Shown piece by piece: positions 1-8,893 of a DNA stretch of 64,000 nt. This DNA is from Parvibaculaceae bacterium Mf 1.05b.01 (GTDB lineage Bacteria > Pseudomonadota > Alphaproteobacteria > Parvibaculales > Parvibaculaceae): NCBI GenBank assembly GCA_000509225.1, contig BAOK01000001.1, positions 868,001-932,000 of the forward strand, given 5' to 3'. The notes under the pieces were generated by a model. The model worked only from the letters and a program-made list of their open reading frames with translations, made no database searches and was not told the origin of the DNA. A program made the position numbers and the translations under genes. Positions within the stretch are counted from its first letter, which is position 1. Every line of letters begins with the position of its first letter.

Positions 1-482
1 CTCAGTTGGACGAAACAGTATCGGGATTTGCGGAGCGATCTGGGGCATCTTCAGCGGCCACCTTCTCTCAGCCTAGCGATGTTGTTCTGGACCTGCCGGA
101 TGACATTGTATTTCCAAGTGAATTCGTGCGGGATCTGGTGGAGACAGCAACTACGGGCAAGTCGCTTATGAGTGCATCCGTTTTTGAAGGTGCGGAGACG
201 GACCACTATTTCCTGGTCAGCTCCTTTATCGGTAAGCCGAGCAGAGCGGACACAGATGCTGTTGCCAAAGAGGGTGTGGGCATGGACCTTGAGGGTGCGT
301 CTTCCTGGCCGGTTCAGGTAAGCTATTTTTTGCCGCATGAGCATGAAGGTGTTCCCGACTACCAGGTCTCCTATCGATTGTTCGAGAATGGTGTCTCTTC
401 GAATATGCGCCTGGACTATGGCGACATCGTCATTGATGGCACCTTGACGGACCTTACCTATCTCGTTCCCGATCCCTGTTAG
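1..482 (+). CDS. EipB-like (DUF1849) envelope protein, C-terminal part
   Basis: The reading frame is open to the left edge, so this is the 3' part of a longer gene. The nearest possible start, a TTG at base 6, is probably internal. The end of the protein has a pattern I associate with the DUF1849/EipB family: a beta-rich segment with PDYQVSYRLFENGVSS and then LDYGDIVIDGTLTDL close to the C terminus. EipB is a periplasmic beta-spiral protein needed for envelope integrity in Brucella. The signal peptide and first half would lie outside the window. The family call rests on recalled motifs, not on an alignment. The stop lies 3 bases from the convergent DNA polymerase IV gene. Confidence 0.6.
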   Translation, partial: QLDETVSGFAERSGASSAATFSQPSDVVLDLPDDIVFPSEFVRDLVETATTGKSLMSASVFEGAETDHYFLVSSFIGKPSRADTDAVAKEGVGMDLEGASSWPVQVSYFLPHEHEGVPDYQVSYRLFENGVSSNMRLDYGDIVIDGTLTDLTYLVPDPC

Positions 483-485
483 GGA

Positions 486-1754
486 CTAGCGTTTGAGCCC
501 GCGTCCCTTTTTGATGGCGTCCTCGCCGAATTTTGCGCGGACGCTATCCATGGCGCGTTCTGCGTCTGCGCGACGGGTCGCGCCTGGATTGAGAAGGTCG
601 GCTGGGTCTGCCAGATCTGCATCTGTCAGTGACGACATTCCGATCCCCATAAGACGAAATGGTGTGCCATCAGCTTCGGGCTCCAGCAGCGGAAGCGCCG
701 TCTCATAAAGGACATCTGCAAGAAGTGTTGGGTTGGGAAGTGTTTGGCTGCGGGTCCGTGATTTGAAGCTTGCTGTTTTCAGCTTCAGCGTTACTGTTTT
801 TCCGGCAATCTCGGCTTTCTTGGCGCGTTTGGCGACCCTCTCGCATAAGGGCCAGAGTTTGCGCTTTAGCTCTTCGACGTCTGAAATATCATCAAAGAAG
901 GTGGTCTCCGCGGAAATGCTCTTCGCGGCGCCATGCGGCTTGATCCGCCGACTGTCCTGGCAGTTGGAGAGTTGCCACAGGCGACGCCCCATCGACCCGT
1001 AGCGCGCCATCAACGCGCTTTCTTCATATTGCCGCAAATGACGGACGAGCGTGATGCCGTCCTTCTTCAGTTTCGCGTTAAAGGCTTTGCCGACGCCCCA
1101 GATGATCGAAACAGGCTTGTCGCCCAGAAAATCCATGGCTTCTTCTTCGCCAATGATCGAGAAGCCCCGCGGTTTGTTGAGGTCTGATGCGACTTTAGCG
1201 AGGAACTTGTTGAAGCTCAGGCCGACGGAGACTGTGATCCCAATTTCCTCTTCGATACGGTTCACAAGGCGCAGCATTGTCAGCGCAGGTGGGGCATGGT
1301 GCAGGCGCTCGGTGCCACTTAAGTCCATGAATGCTTCATCGATGGATAGTGGTTCGACCAGTGGCGTGAGCTCACGCATTAACGCACGGACCTCACCTCC
1401 TGCTTTTGCGTATTTTTCCATATTCGGTTTTACGACTACGGCGTCCGGGCAGGCCTTCAGTGCTTTGAACATGGGCATTGCCGAGCCCACACCACGGATA
1501 CGTGCAATGTAACAGGCGGTGCTGACGACTCCGCGTTTCCCGCCTCCGATAATGACTGGTTTGTCTTTCAGGTCTGGATTGTCGCGCTTTTCTACCGCAG
1601 CGTAGAAAGCGTCGCAGTCCAGATGGGCAATGCTGAGCTCGTGAAGCTCTGGATGGTGTAATACTCTCGGGCGTCTGCAGGCTGGACACCTGTTTTTATC
1701 CTTAGGGACAGGCTCAAGGCAGTCCCGGCAATATCCATGGGTGGGCCGGGCCAT
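486..1754 (-). CDS. dinB: DNA polymerase IV with N-terminal Cys4 motif
   Basis: Y-family translesion polymerase. After about 35 residues comes the core, with [17 protein letters not shown] (catalytic Asp and steric-gate region) and [11 protein letters not shown] (the SIDE acidic pair), then the little-finger domain. The N terminus adds CRDC...CPAC, a pair of CxxC motifs that could bind one zinc. I recall such an extension in other alphaproteobacterial Pol IV proteins, but not in the E. coli enzyme. The chosen ATG begins MARPTHGY, 1 base after the ROK kinase stop codon. Reading further upstream would run through the kinase gene in another frame. The tight junction suggests co-transcription and translational coupling. 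No LexA box was recognised close by. Confidence 0.93.
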   Translation of the reverse strand: MARPTHGYCRDCLEPVPKDKNRCPACRRPRVLHHPELHELSIAHLDCDAFYAAVEKRDNPDLKDKPVIIGGGKRGVVSTACYIARIRGVGSAMPMFKALKACPDAVVVKPNMEKYAKAGGEVRALMRELTPLVEPLSIDEAFMDLSGTERLHHAPPALTMLRLVNRIEEEIGITVSVGLSFNKFLAKVASDLNKPRGFSIIGEEEAMDFLGDKPVSIIWGVGKAFNAKLKKDGITLVRHLRQYEESALMARYGSMGRRLWQLSNCQDSRRIKPHGAAKSISAETTFFDDISDVEELKRKLWPLCERVAKRAKKAEIAGKTVTLKLKTASFKSRTRSQTLPNPTLLADVLYETALPLLEPEADGTPFRLMGIGMSSLTDADLADPADLLNPGATRRADAERAMDSVRAKFGEDAIKKGRGLKR

Positions 1755-1755
1755 A

Positions 1756-2664
1756 TCAGTGGGCCTCTGTGTCGGGCCAGAGCCAGGCAGCGCCCCGGAC
1801 ACCGCTTGAGTCCCCATGCGCGTTTGGCACCAGCTCCGTAACAACGGTGTCTGAGAAGACGTGTGCACCCCATTTTTCGGGGACGAGCGTATAGAGCTCG
1901 CCTATGGCTGAGAGCCCGCCGCCAAGCACGATCACATTTGGATCAAGGATGTTGATCACACCGGCAAGCGAGCGGGCAAGCCGGTCTGTATAAAGCTCGA
2001 TAAGCGCTCGCGCGTCTTCTCGACCTGATTGTGCCGCTTTGGCTATTTCCAGCGCACTGAGGCCCGATAGGTTTTTGGATCTTGCTTGCTGTTCCAACGA
2101 CGGACCCGATAGCCAGGTTTCGATACACCCTGTTTTGCCGCAATAGCATTTGGGGCCAGGGAACTCAGTGCTCTCAGGCCAGGGGAGGGCGTTGTGGCCC
2201 CATTCGCCTGCAATGGCATTTGGACCTGAGACCGTTTTCCCATTGATCACCACGCCACCACCAACGCCTGTTCCGAGGATGACCCCGAATACTGATGTGT
2301 GGCCGGCACCAGCGCCATCAGCGGCCTCTGAAAGAGCGAAGCAGTCTGCGTCATTTGCGAGGCGCACCGGCCTCTTCATTGCCGCTTCGAGATCTTTGTC
2401 GAAGGGCTTGCCAATCAGCCAGGTGGAGTTCGCATTTTTGATGAGGTCCGTTGCAGGAGACACGGTGCCGGGAATGCCTATGCCGACGGGTAGCGACCGC
2501 GGCGCATCACGACTGACATCATCGATAAGGTCACGGATCGCTAACACGGTTTGTCCGTAGTCTCCGCGCGGGGTTGCGATGCGTTTGCGCTCGACGATGT
2601 TGCCATCACGATCCATCAAGATGGCTTCGATTTTCGTCCCGCCCAGGTCCACCCCAAGTCGCAT
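1756..2664 (-). CDS. ROK-family sugar kinase (fructokinase/glucokinase-like)
   Basis: Cytosolic ATP-dependent hexose kinase of 302 residues. It begins with [11 protein letters not shown], the phosphate-binding ROK motif, and has GTGVGGGVV in the middle. It also carries the ROK zinc site GHNALPW plus [15 protein letters not shown]. This arrangement fits the Mak/fructokinase group, but the sugar cannot be decided from sequence. The start has a strong AGGAGG about 9 bases upstream. The gene lies downstream of a HAD protein (12-base gap) and directly abuts dinB. No sugar transporter is adjacent, so its physiological substrate is unknown. Confidence 0.88.
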   Translation of the reverse strand: MRLGVDLGGTKIEAILMDRDGNIVERKRIATPRGDYGQTVLAIRDLIDDVSRDAPRSLPVGIGIPGTVSPATDLIKNANSTWLIGKPFDKDLEAAMKRPVRLANDADCFALSEAADGAGAGHTSVFGVILGTGVGGGVVINGKTVSGPNAIAGEWGHNALPWPESTEFPGPKCYCGKTGCIETWLSGPSLEQQARSKNLSGLSALEIAKAAQSGREDARALIELYTDRLARSLAGVINILDPNVIVLGGGLSAIGELYTLVPEKWGAHVFSDTVVTELVPNAHGDSSGVRGAAWLWPDTEAH

Positions 2665-2676
2665 ATCCGGTTCCTC

Positions 2677-3354
2677 CTAGAACCCGTGCGCGGCAAGTTC
2701 TGCTTCCATAAAGGCCTGTGCGTCAGGCCAATGGCTTGAATGGAAGTGGCTGTGCTCTGAAGGGGGCAGAAGTTTCGCGAGCCGCTTGTCGGCGATGAAA
2801 TGCAGTCGACGGCTCTCGTGATGGGACTCAGCAACGGATTTCAGATTATGCGGGATGTCATCCAGGAAGAAGACGGGAGCTGTGAAAGCGTCGGCAATGT
2901 GGCTCACTGCCGGGCCTTTGAGACCCTTGTTGGCGATGACGGGATAATTCATGCCCTGGCGTGCGAGACTTTCCGCCCTGGCATCCCTCTGCGCTGTTGG
3001 CACATTGGTCAAGACGATGATCTGAGCGCGGTTGGATAAGGCATTTAGTGCATCGGCGGCATGGTCGACTGCTGTTAGGTTTCCTGCTTCAGCCTTGAAA
3101 AACCCGGAGAGAAGGTCTGGAGTTTCCTCAGCGGGAACTGGTTCACCGGTGCCTTTGCGTTTGATGTTGCCAGACAGAGCGAATGTCTGGAGGTCGAGCC
3201 ACATGTCCTGGCCGTCAAGATAACGCTCAAGGCCTGCCACAAACTGCAGCAGGACCTCATCAGCGTCAGAAATGATGAGCGGCTGTGCCGGGTCCAGCTG
3301 GAGCGTGTTGAGGGCGTCGCGGACGCCTGTATCGAGTTCAGATGGGCCGCTCAT
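2677..3354 (-). CDS. HAD-superfamily hydrolase
   Basis: A 225-residue protein with haloacid-dehalogenase motifs in order: DADEV (motif I, DxD), IIVLTN (motif II), a lysine in VIANKGLKGPA (motif III) and VFFLDD (motif IV). The last two Asp would bind Mg. An insert of roughly 90 residues between motifs I and II is the likely cap. The substrate is unknown. The start codon overlaps the DUF3572 stop by 4 bases, so the two are probably translated together. The next gene, the ROK kinase, is 12 bases downstream, suggesting a DUF3572-HAD-ROK-dinB operon. Confidence 0.75.
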   Translation of the reverse strand: MSGPSELDTGVRDALNTLQLDPAQPLIISDADEVLLQFVAGLERYLDGQDMWLDLQTFALSGNIKRKGTGEPVPAEETPDLLSGFFKAEAGNLTAVDHAADALNALSNRAQIIVLTNVPTAQRDARAESLARQGMNYPVIANKGLKGPAVSHIADAFTAPVFFLDDIPHNLKSVAESHHESRRLHFIADKRLAKLLPPSEHSHFHSSHWPDAQAFMEAELAAHGF

Positions 3355-3641
3355 GTCCAGTGTACCTCTTCACCACCCGGCAAGGACCGTCGAGCGAGGC
3401 CTGGCATCTCAGGTTCGATGCTGGCCGCTTCGCAGAATGCCAGAAGGCCGGCTTCATCGCTCATGAGGAAATCAAGGACGCCGCCCAGGAGGGCTGGGTC
3501 TGTGGCCTGCGTCTTCAGTTCGTCGACCGCAAGGCCTGTTTGGGCGAGAAATGCGCCCAAAAGGTCGTCGTCTGCAGCGATATGGGTGAGGGCTTGAAGG
3601 GCAACCGCTTCAGCGATCTCGGAGGACAGGGGTGTGTGCAT
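3351..3641 (-). CDS. DUF3572 family protein
   Basis: Small, mostly helical 96-residue protein. The segment from EIAEAVALQALTHIA to LLGGVLDFLMSDEAGLLAFCEA matches what I recall of the alphaproteobacterial DUF3572 family, including the usual length. No biochemical function is known. It is the first gene of the minus-strand unit that continues into the HAD protein. Its promoter should lie in the 204 bases shared with the divergent divK. The ribosome-binding site is weak (A-rich). Confidence 0.8.
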   Translation of the reverse strand: MHTPLSSEIAEAVALQALTHIAADDDLLGAFLAQTGLAVDELKTQATDPALLGGVLDFLMSDEAGLLAFCEAASIEPEMPGLARRSLPGGEEVHWT

Positions 3642-3845
3642 TTTCTTTTTGAAACCAAATATTTATGAAGTGCTGGTCAAGTAAGGATATTGGCGGATAT
3701 CCCCCAAATCTTAAAGGATTGGTTAAGGATATTGAGGTCTGATGGAAGACTGAAAAGTCGGTCATTTTGTGTCACAAGCTGCCTCCGCCCGGCAGCGCTG
3801 CTGATCCTAGCAGGTAGAGTATGGGGTGTTGGAGTTATGAAAGCG

Positions 3846-4211
3846 ATGTCGAAAACGGTTCTTATCGTTGAAGACAATGAGCTCAATATGAAGCTCTTTC
3901 ACGATCTTCTTGATGCGCATGGATATCAGACCCTTCAGACGAAGGATGGTATTGAAGCGCTGGAAATCGCACGTTCCAACCATCCTGACCTGATTCTGAT
4001 GGACATCCAACTGCCGGAAGTCTCTGGCCTTGAAGTCACGAAGTGGATCAAGGAAGACGATAATCTGCGGGAAATCCCTGTTGTTGCCGTTACCGCGTTT
4101 GCGATGAAGGGTGACGAAGAGAAGATCCGGGAAGGTGGATGTGAGGCATATATTGCGAAGCCGATCTCGGTGACGCAGTTCCTGGAAACGGTACAACGTT
4201 TTTTGGGGTAA
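3846..4211 (+). CDS. divK: Cell-cycle response regulator DivK
   Basis: Single-domain receiver of 121 residues. [18 protein letters not shown] contains the acidic pocket, Asp53 in LMDIQLPE is the phosphoacceptor, TAFAMKG holds the conserved Thr, and K in IAKPIS completes the active site. From memory, similarity to Caulobacter DivK is very high across the whole length. In that system DivK is phosphorylated by DivJ, dephosphorylated by PleC, and controls CckA-CtrA through DivL. An in-frame ATG at 3837 (adding MKA) sits only 2 bases after a GGAG, so 3846 is preferred, though its spacing is long. The PleD gene starts 3 bases after the stop. Confidence 0.95.
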   Translation: MSKTVLIVEDNELNMKLFHDLLDAHGYQTLQTKDGIEALEIARSNHPDLILMDIQLPEVSGLEVTKWIKEDDNLREIPVVAVTAFAMKGDEEKIREGGCEAYIAKPISVTQFLETVQRFLG

Positions 4212-4214
4212 GTC

Positions 4215-5582
4215 GTGACCGCCCGAGTTCTCATTGTTGATGATATTCCAGCCAATCTGAAGCTCTTAGACGCTAAGCTGACGGCTGAGTATTTCGATGT
4301 CATTCAGGCACCGGATGGGCCGACGGCAATTGAGATGGCGCAGAGCGAGCAGCCAGACATTGTCTTGCTTGATGTGATGATGCCGGGCATGGACGGTTAT
4401 GAAGTCTGTGAGCGACTGAAGCAGCTTCCTGAAACGCACCATATTCCTATCGTCATGGTGACGGCACTCGATCAGCAATCCGACAGGGTTAAGGGTCTGG
4501 AGAGCGGCGCAGACGATTTTTTGACCAAACCGATCAACGATATTGCGCTGTTTGCGAGGGTGAAAAGCCTTGTCCGCCTGAAAACCCTGACAGATGAGCT
4601 CCGCATGCGCGAGTCAACGGGTCAGCGGATTGGTGGGATAGATTCAACGAACAATGAACTGCCAAGTGACATTGGTGGACGTTGCCTTGTGGTTGATGAC
4701 CGCGAACGCCAGCGCGCCCGGTTGTGCGAAATGCTGAGCGAGCAGCACGAGGTTACCGTAGCAGAGAGCTCGGCTGACCTCATGGAACGCGCTGCCACCG
4801 ACGAATTTGATCTTGTCCTGATTTCCCTGTCGCTGAAGGAAGAGGATGGCCTTCGCCTTTGTTCGCAGATGCGGTCTCTGGATGCGACACGCCAAACACC
4901 TATTCTTGCCATGGTAGAAGAAGGCGACATGGATAAGCTGGTTCGTGCCTTGGACATGGGCGTGAACGATTATTTGATGCGACCGGTTGAGCGTAACGAG
5001 CTGATGGCTCGCTGTCGCACACAGTTGCGCCGCAAACGCTACCAGGACCAGCTCAAGGACAATTTCCAGCGCAGTCTTGAAATGGCTTTCACGGATTCGT
5101 TGACGGGTCTCTACAATCGCCGATACATGACAAACCACCTAACAACGCTGGTGGAAGAGGGTGCTCATAGCGGCAAACCCCTCTCGCTCATGTTGCTGGA
5201 CATCGACTATTTCAAAGCGGTGAATGACACTTATGGCCATGGTGCTGGCGATGAGGTCCTGAAGGAATTTGGCAGCCGGATTTCTGACAATGTGCGGGGG
5301 ATCGACCTTGCATGTCGTTTAGGTGGCGAAGAATTTGTGGTGGTTATGCCCGACACTGATGCTGATACCGCCATCGCTATTGCTGAGCGTCTGCGCTCCC
5401 GTGTGGCGGAGCGGGCGTTTAAGACGGAAGTTGAGCAGGCCATTGAGGTAACGGTGAGCATTGGTCTTGCTGGGGCTATCTGGCCCTATGACAGCGCGGA
5501 GGCGCTTCTCGAACGGGCTGACCAGGCGCTCTATAAGGCAAAACGGGATGGTCGAAACCGCGTAAATACCGAAGCGGCTTGA
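4215..5582 (+). CDS. pleD: Diguanylate cyclase response regulator PleD
   Basis: A 455-residue REC-REC-GGDEF protein that makes cyclic di-GMP. The first receiver carries Asp53 in VLLDVMMPG. The second receiver (about residues 150-270) has no Asp at the matching position (FDLVLISLS), as in the adaptor domain of Caulobacter PleD. The cyclase domain (about 285-455) has the active signature GGEEF at 370-374. The inhibitory I-site RGID is at 361-364, so product inhibition should be intact. Translation starts at GTG with only 3 bases after divK, so the two regulators are co-expressed. In Caulobacter PleD drives the swarmer-to-stalked transition. Confidence 0.95.
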   Translation: MTARVLIVDDIPANLKLLDAKLTAEYFDVIQAPDGPTAIEMAQSEQPDIVLLDVMMPGMDGYEVCERLKQLPETHHIPIVMVTALDQQSDRVKGLESGADDFLTKPINDIALFARVKSLVRLKTLTDELRMRESTGQRIGGIDSTNNELPSDIGGRCLVVDDRERQRARLCEMLSEQHEVTVAESSADLMERAATDEFDLVLISLSLKEEDGLRLCSQMRSLDATRQTPILAMVEEGDMDKLVRALDMGVNDYLMRPVERNELMARCRTQLRRKRYQDQLKDNFQRSLEMAFTDSLTGLYNRRYMTNHLTTLVEEGAHSGKPLSLMLLDIDYFKAVNDTYGHGAGDEVLKEFGSRISDNVRGIDLACRLGGEEFVVVMPDTDADTAIAIAERLRSRVAERAFKTEVEQAIEVTVSIGLAGAIWPYDSAEALLERADQALYKAKRDGRNRVNTEAA

Positions 5583-5958
5583 GGTCTATCCCTCATCGTG
5601 GCTTATGTGAAATACCGTTTTAGGTCAGTCTCTTAGGCAAAAACCCTCAGTGTTAACCTTAATTTTTTATTATAATCCAATGCCTTAGGGCTGGGTGCTC
5701 CACCGATTCTTCATGTTCGGTAAGGGGTGTGCTATAGTTTCTTTTCACCATAGTGTGACGGTTGGGGGCCGCAAAAACTGGCATGCTCTGCGTAAGGCAA
5801 GCTGGGGGCTTCCTCTGACGATATAGTTTGTTCTCGCGTGTGCCTGGGTCCGCCGCATCTCCTGGGTCCGCGGGATCGGCCGATCGGGGCGTGGTAGGAG
5901 TGGCCTCCTCTGTTACGTCACGTGTTCGATCGGCCACCCTTTTTCCTACATTTCGCGA
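5583..5958. other. Intergenic interval with dense dyads
   Basis: 376 bases between pleD and the convergent HAD gene. It starts AT-rich, with a TATAAT-like stretch near 5669-5674. It then becomes GC-rich with a perfect 12-base palindrome GATCGGCCGATC at 5874-5885, a related CGATCGG at 5927-5933, and two copies of CCTGGGTCCGC (5843 and 5861) 18 bases apart. A minus-strand frame with a GTG start at 5937 could encode 92 residues, but its composition is unlike a normal protein. I recognise no known RNA. A small RNA or transcription-termination region is possible. Confidence 0.4.
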
Positions 5959-6621
5959 CTAAAGTGTCGGGCGAAGATGCGCATGCACCTCGCTCATGTC
6001 GTTGCAGATGAGATGGCAGATTTCTGCGATCTCGTTCGCTGGCTGCTTGAGGGAGGGGATCATGATAGGGATTGTGCCTGCGCCGTGGGCGGAGCGGATG
6101 CCGGCTTCTGTATCTTCCAGTGCGATACAGCGCTCAGGAGCAACCGAGAGGGCTGCAGCTGCCTTCTGGAAGGGTTCTGGGTGTGGTTTCCCCTGGTCCA
6201 CATCATCTCTGGTAATGACGTGACTGAAAAAGCCTCGGAGGCCTGCTGTCGAAAGGTAAGCCTCAGCACTTTTGCGTGTTGCCGATGTTGCGACTGCCAT
6301 AGGTGTTCGTTGCACTTTGAGGTCTTCGAGCAAGTTCAAGACACCAGGCATGACCGGCACATGGTGTTGCAGTCGATCGTTCAAGCGAGACCTATACTCG
6401 GTTGCAAAGACGTCCAGCTTGAAACCGGCGCCGAAGGCACCTTGCACCAGCTGGTGGCAATCAATTGTCGGACGGCCAAGCATTTGATGCCACAGATCCT
6501 GTGTGATCTCGAAACCCTGCTGCTTGGCTGCGCGTACCCATTCCTCCAGGTAGGCGCTTTCGGTATCGATGAGGGTGCCATCCATGTCGAACAGCACGGC
6601 GTCGAATGAGGCGAGTTTCAT
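5959..6621 (-). CDS. HAD phosphatase, beta-phosphoglucomutase-like
   Basis: A 220-residue HAD hydrolase. FDMDGTLIDTE is motif I with the nucleophile Asp followed by an acid-base Asp, VATSAT is motif II, and DQGKPHPEPF carries the motif III Lys. CIALEDTEAGIRSAHGAG is the motif IV signature typical of the beta-PGM/phosphoglycolate-type subfamily with a helical cap. It probably dephosphorylates a small phosphometabolite. The substrate is not predictable. It is separated from the upstream rpmG by a good terminator, so it has its own promoter or depends on read-through. Confidence 0.87.
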   Translation of the reverse strand: MKLASFDAVLFDMDGTLIDTESAYLEEWVRAAKQQGFEITQDLWHQMLGRPTIDCHQLVQGAFGAGFKLDVFATEYRSRLNDRLQHHVPVMPGVLNLLEDLKVQRTPMAVATSATRKSAEAYLSTAGLRGFFSHVITRDDVDQGKPHPEPFQKAAAALSVAPERCIALEDTEAGIRSAHGAGTIPIMIPSLKQPANEIAEICHLICNDMSEVHAHLRPTL

Positions 6622-6649
6622 TGGTCAAAGCCTCTGAATGCCAGAAAAT

Positions 6650-6684
6650 GGGCAAAAGAAAAGGCAGGCGCGATGGCCTGCCTT
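6650..6684 (-). terminator. Rho-independent terminator of rpmG
   Basis: On the minus strand a GC-rich stem with arms AAGGCAGGC and GCCTGCCTT (6661-6684) and a 6-base loop is followed by a T-rich run (TTCTTTT). It begins 36 bases after the rpmG stop. Confidence 0.8.
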
Positions 6685-6719
6685 GTTCCTTGTGTCGGCC
6701 TTTGAAAGGCCGGCCAAAA

Positions 6720-6887
6720 TCATTTGATTTTGGTTTCCTTGAATTCAACGTGCTTGCGGACGACTGGGTCGTATTTTTTAACGACCATCTTCTCCGTCAT
6801 GGTCCGCGCGTTTTTCTTGGCTACGTAGTAGAAGCCTGTGCCAGCTGTGCTTTCCAGCTTGATCTTGATCGTGGTTGGCTTCGCCAT
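6720..6887 (-). CDS. rpmG: 50S ribosomal protein L33
   Basis: A 55-residue protein beginning [21 protein letters not shown] and ending VEFKETKIK. This is the L33 fold with the conserved YYVAKKN and [11 protein letters not shown] segments. It lacks the CxxC pairs, so it is the zinc-independent type. Length is normal for proteobacterial L33. A promoter-like pair lies about 65 bases upstream and a strong terminator follows, so it is probably monocistronic. Its closeness to divK-pleD is shared with Caulobacter. Confidence 0.96.
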   Translation of the reverse strand: MAKPTTIKIKLESTAGTGFYYVAKKNARTMTEKMVVKKYDPVVRKHVEFKETKIK

Positions 6888-6950
6888 CACCAAATCCTCA
6901 AATAAAACAGGCGCTTGGGTAGATTCCCGCGCCCTTGAAAAAGTTGCCGC

Positions 6951-6978
6951 AGACTAACCAGCGGAGCGGAGAAGTCAA
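6951..6978 (-). promoter_or_regulatory. Candidate rpmG promoter
   Basis: On the minus strand TTGACT (6978-6973) and TAGTCT (6956-6951) are separated by 16 bases, a plausible sigma-70 type pair placed about 64 bases before the rpmG start. This rests on pattern only. Confidence 0.4.
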
Positions 6979-6985
6979 GGGGCCG

Positions 6986-7001
6986 AAAACCGGCCGGTTT
7001 T
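6986..7001 (-). terminator. Palindrome after the MFS gene, possible terminator
   Basis: AAAACCGGCCGGTTTT is a perfect 16-base palindrome starting 7 bases after the MFS stop. It can fold as a 6-bp stem with a GGCC loop and ends in four T on the minus strand. It may also bind a protein. Confidence 0.4.
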
Positions 7002-7007
7002 GAACGC

Positions 7008-8198
7008 TTATTCCAGCTTTTCTGCGGATTTCCCGCCTGACCAGCGCCAGCCCACAATGAGCAGATATGCGCCGCATATGGCGGCCATGGCGATGGCAAG
7101 GCCATGGGGGTCCCAGATGTCCATTGCACCACCGGCAATCGGCGGCCCGAAAAGGGCACCGGTGGAATACATCAGGACAAAGGCTGCGTTCGCTGCGGCC
7201 AGATCAGCCCCCTTAAAACGTTCCCCTAAAAGGGCCAAGCCGACTGTGTACATGCCTACCACGACTCCACCAAACACGAACAAGGCAGGGAAGAAGATGA
7301 AAACTGATTGCGAAATAATCGGTAGAAGGGCTGTCCCTGCAAAGCCAAAGCCTGCACAGATCAACAGGACCGTACGCCGGTCAAACCGATCAGAAGCCAT
7401 GCCGATTGGAATGTTAAAAAGCATGTTCCCCGCCACAAAAACACCTAACACGGCGATGGCAATCTCTTCCGTCATGCCTACGCGAATGGCGTAGAGCGGC
7501 AACATGTTCATCATGTTGGTTTCAGTGGCACCATAGACGAGGCCTGCCAGCGTTGCGGCAGGGGCGACTGTTAGAAAGGCCAATAACCCTCGGCTGGGTT
7601 TCTCATTCACTTGGGGCGCGAGTGCGCGGGCATAGAGTATGGGTAGTCCAGCAATCAATGTCAGCGCGCTTATGGTCAGAAAGGGTGCGACACCGTCCTT
7701 CCCGATTAGCCATAAGGTCACAGGGCCAAGGAGAAACCCACCGGAAAGGACGGTCGAGTAGATTCCCATCAACATGCCACGCTTGCGATCTTCAGCGAGT
7801 TGGTTGATCCAGAATTCGCTGACCACAAAGAGGCCGGTGAGTGCGAGCCCGTTTACGAAACGTAGCGGGAACCAAGCCCAGACATTGTTAAAGACAAAAT
7901 ACAGGGGCATGCAGGTGGCCGAAACAATGATGCAAACCAGCAAGAAAGTACCCGTTGAGACCCGGCGGAGGAGCGGCGAGATAAACGGTGTTGCTACCAA
8001 GGTTGCCAGGGCAGGCATTGCAGTGTTGAGACCGATTAGCGAGCTGGACACGCCCTGTTCGTTGAGAAGCAAGGCAAGCAGAGGAATGGAAACACCAAGG
8101 CCAATGCCAACAGAGGTGATGCAGGCGATGACCGCGGCAAGGCTGATGGTCCGTTCGCGCGGTGTCAGCTCTTTCGCCATGTCAGCAATGTCAGCCAT
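7008..8198 (-). CDS. MFS transporter, drug/sugar-type
   Basis: A 396-residue inner-membrane protein with about 12 hydrophobic helices, a normal length for MFS_1. The loop between helices 2 and 3 (SPLLRRVSTG) and the central IPIGMASDRFDRRTVLL segment match the repeated MFS loop signature (G-x-x-x-D-R-x-x-R-R). The substrate is unknown, and the sequence resembles YcaD/YfcJ-type exporters only in a general way. An AGGAAAG ribosome-binding site sits before the ATG. It lies 11 bases after the NUDIX gene on the same strand, so it probably belongs to the same transcript. Confidence 0.85.
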   Translation of the reverse strand: MADIADMAKELTPRERTISLAAVIACITSVGIGLGVSIPLLALLLNEQGVSSSLIGLNTAMPALATLVATPFISPLLRRVSTGTFLLVCIIVSATCMPLYFVFNNVWAWFPLRFVNGLALTGLFVVSEFWINQLAEDRKRGMLMGIYSTVLSGGFLLGPVTLWLIGKDGVAPFLTISALTLIAGLPILYARALAPQVNEKPSRGLLAFLTVAPAATLAGLVYGATETNMMNMLPLYAIRVGMTEEIAIAVLGVFVAGNMLFNIPIGMASDRFDRRTVLLICAGFGFAGTALLPIISQSVFIFFPALFVFGGVVVGMYTVGLALLGERFKGADLAAANAAFVLMYSTGALFGPPIAGGAMDIWDPHGLAIAMAAICGAYLLIVGWRWSGGKSAEKLE

Positions 8199-8209
8199 TC
8201 GCTTTCCTG

Positions 8210-8893
8210 CTATCCGGCCTTGGGTTCTAACACCCGTGGTTTTTCGTTCAGATAACAGTAAAGCGGTGGCAGCGCCCGGGGATTACCTTCTGCAGAATTT
8301 TTTAGTTCTGTGAGCACAAATTCCGTGACGTCGATAATCGGCAGTTTCAGTGCTTCTGACAGCGGATACCAATCAATCTCATCCAATTCTCCACTCCCTT
8401 TTAACGTGCCTGTCAGGGCGGAAGCATCGGCCCTGAAGAAGCGTGCATGAAAGCGAATGGGGCTAACGGTTGGTGTGATGGCACGAGCCATAAAGGATAC
8501 ATGATGGAGTGCGGGCGCCAGCCCCATGTCACGGAACTGCCCCCAAGTCTCACCAGTGGCTGGACCAATGTCACCCTTGTCGGCGAGCAGCATGCCAGTC
8601 TCTTCAAAGGTTTCTCTGACAGCGGCCATTGCAAGCGCAAGGGTTTTGGTCTTTGAGGCCCCGGTGTGCCCAAGGCTTTGATCGCCAGGCAAAGCGGTTG
8701 CAGGAAGAGCCTCATGGTCGTGCGGGTCCAGCTTACCGCCTGGAAACACAAAGGCGTCTGGGATGAAGCTCATTTTTGCGTGGCGCTTGCCCATCAGGAT
8801 GCGCGGCTCCGGGCCTGTCTCATCGACAAGAACAAGAGAGGCGGCATCGCGAGGTTTTACCGCCTTGCCCGTATTTGGTTTGGCCAGATTCAT
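8210..8893 (-). CDS. NUDIX hydrolase, NUDT7/NUDT19-like (copy 2)
   Basis: A 227-residue NUDIX protein. FPGGKLD precedes AAVRETFEETGMLL, which supplies the REx2EE core that binds Mg. Between the Gly and this core there is an inserted stretch, as in the NUDT7/NUDT19 group that cleaves acyl-CoA or related diphosphates. That subgroup assignment is inference. Its start overlaps the stop of the preceding NUDIX gene by 4 bases (ATGA). The two proteins share the layout VLVDETGPEPRILMGKRH / IIVRRDAAKPRILMGKRA and probably arose by tandem duplication. Confidence 0.87.
   Translation of the reverse strand: MNLAKPNTGKAVKPRDAASLVLVDETGPEPRILMGKRHAKMSFIPDAFVFPGGKLDPHDHEALPATALPGDQSLGHTGASKTKTLALAMAAVRETFEETGMLLADKGDIGPATGETWGQFRDMGLAPALHHVSFMARAITPTVSPIRFHARFFRADASALTGTLKGSGELDEIDWYPLSEALKLPIIDVTEFVLTELKNSAEGNPRALPPLYCYLNEKPRVLEPKAG

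Noticed and set aside
3711-3726. TTAA-N8-TTAA upstream of divK, like a CtrA site
   Set aside because: CtrA sites have 7 bases between TTAA half-sites. With 8 bases and no flanking C the match is weak.
5659-5937. 92-residue minus-strand frame with GTG start and AGGAAA upstream
   Set aside because: Composition is odd (DPADPGDAADPG from a DNA repeat, then mixed residues) and no family is recognised. It is kept only as a possibility inside the intergenic description.
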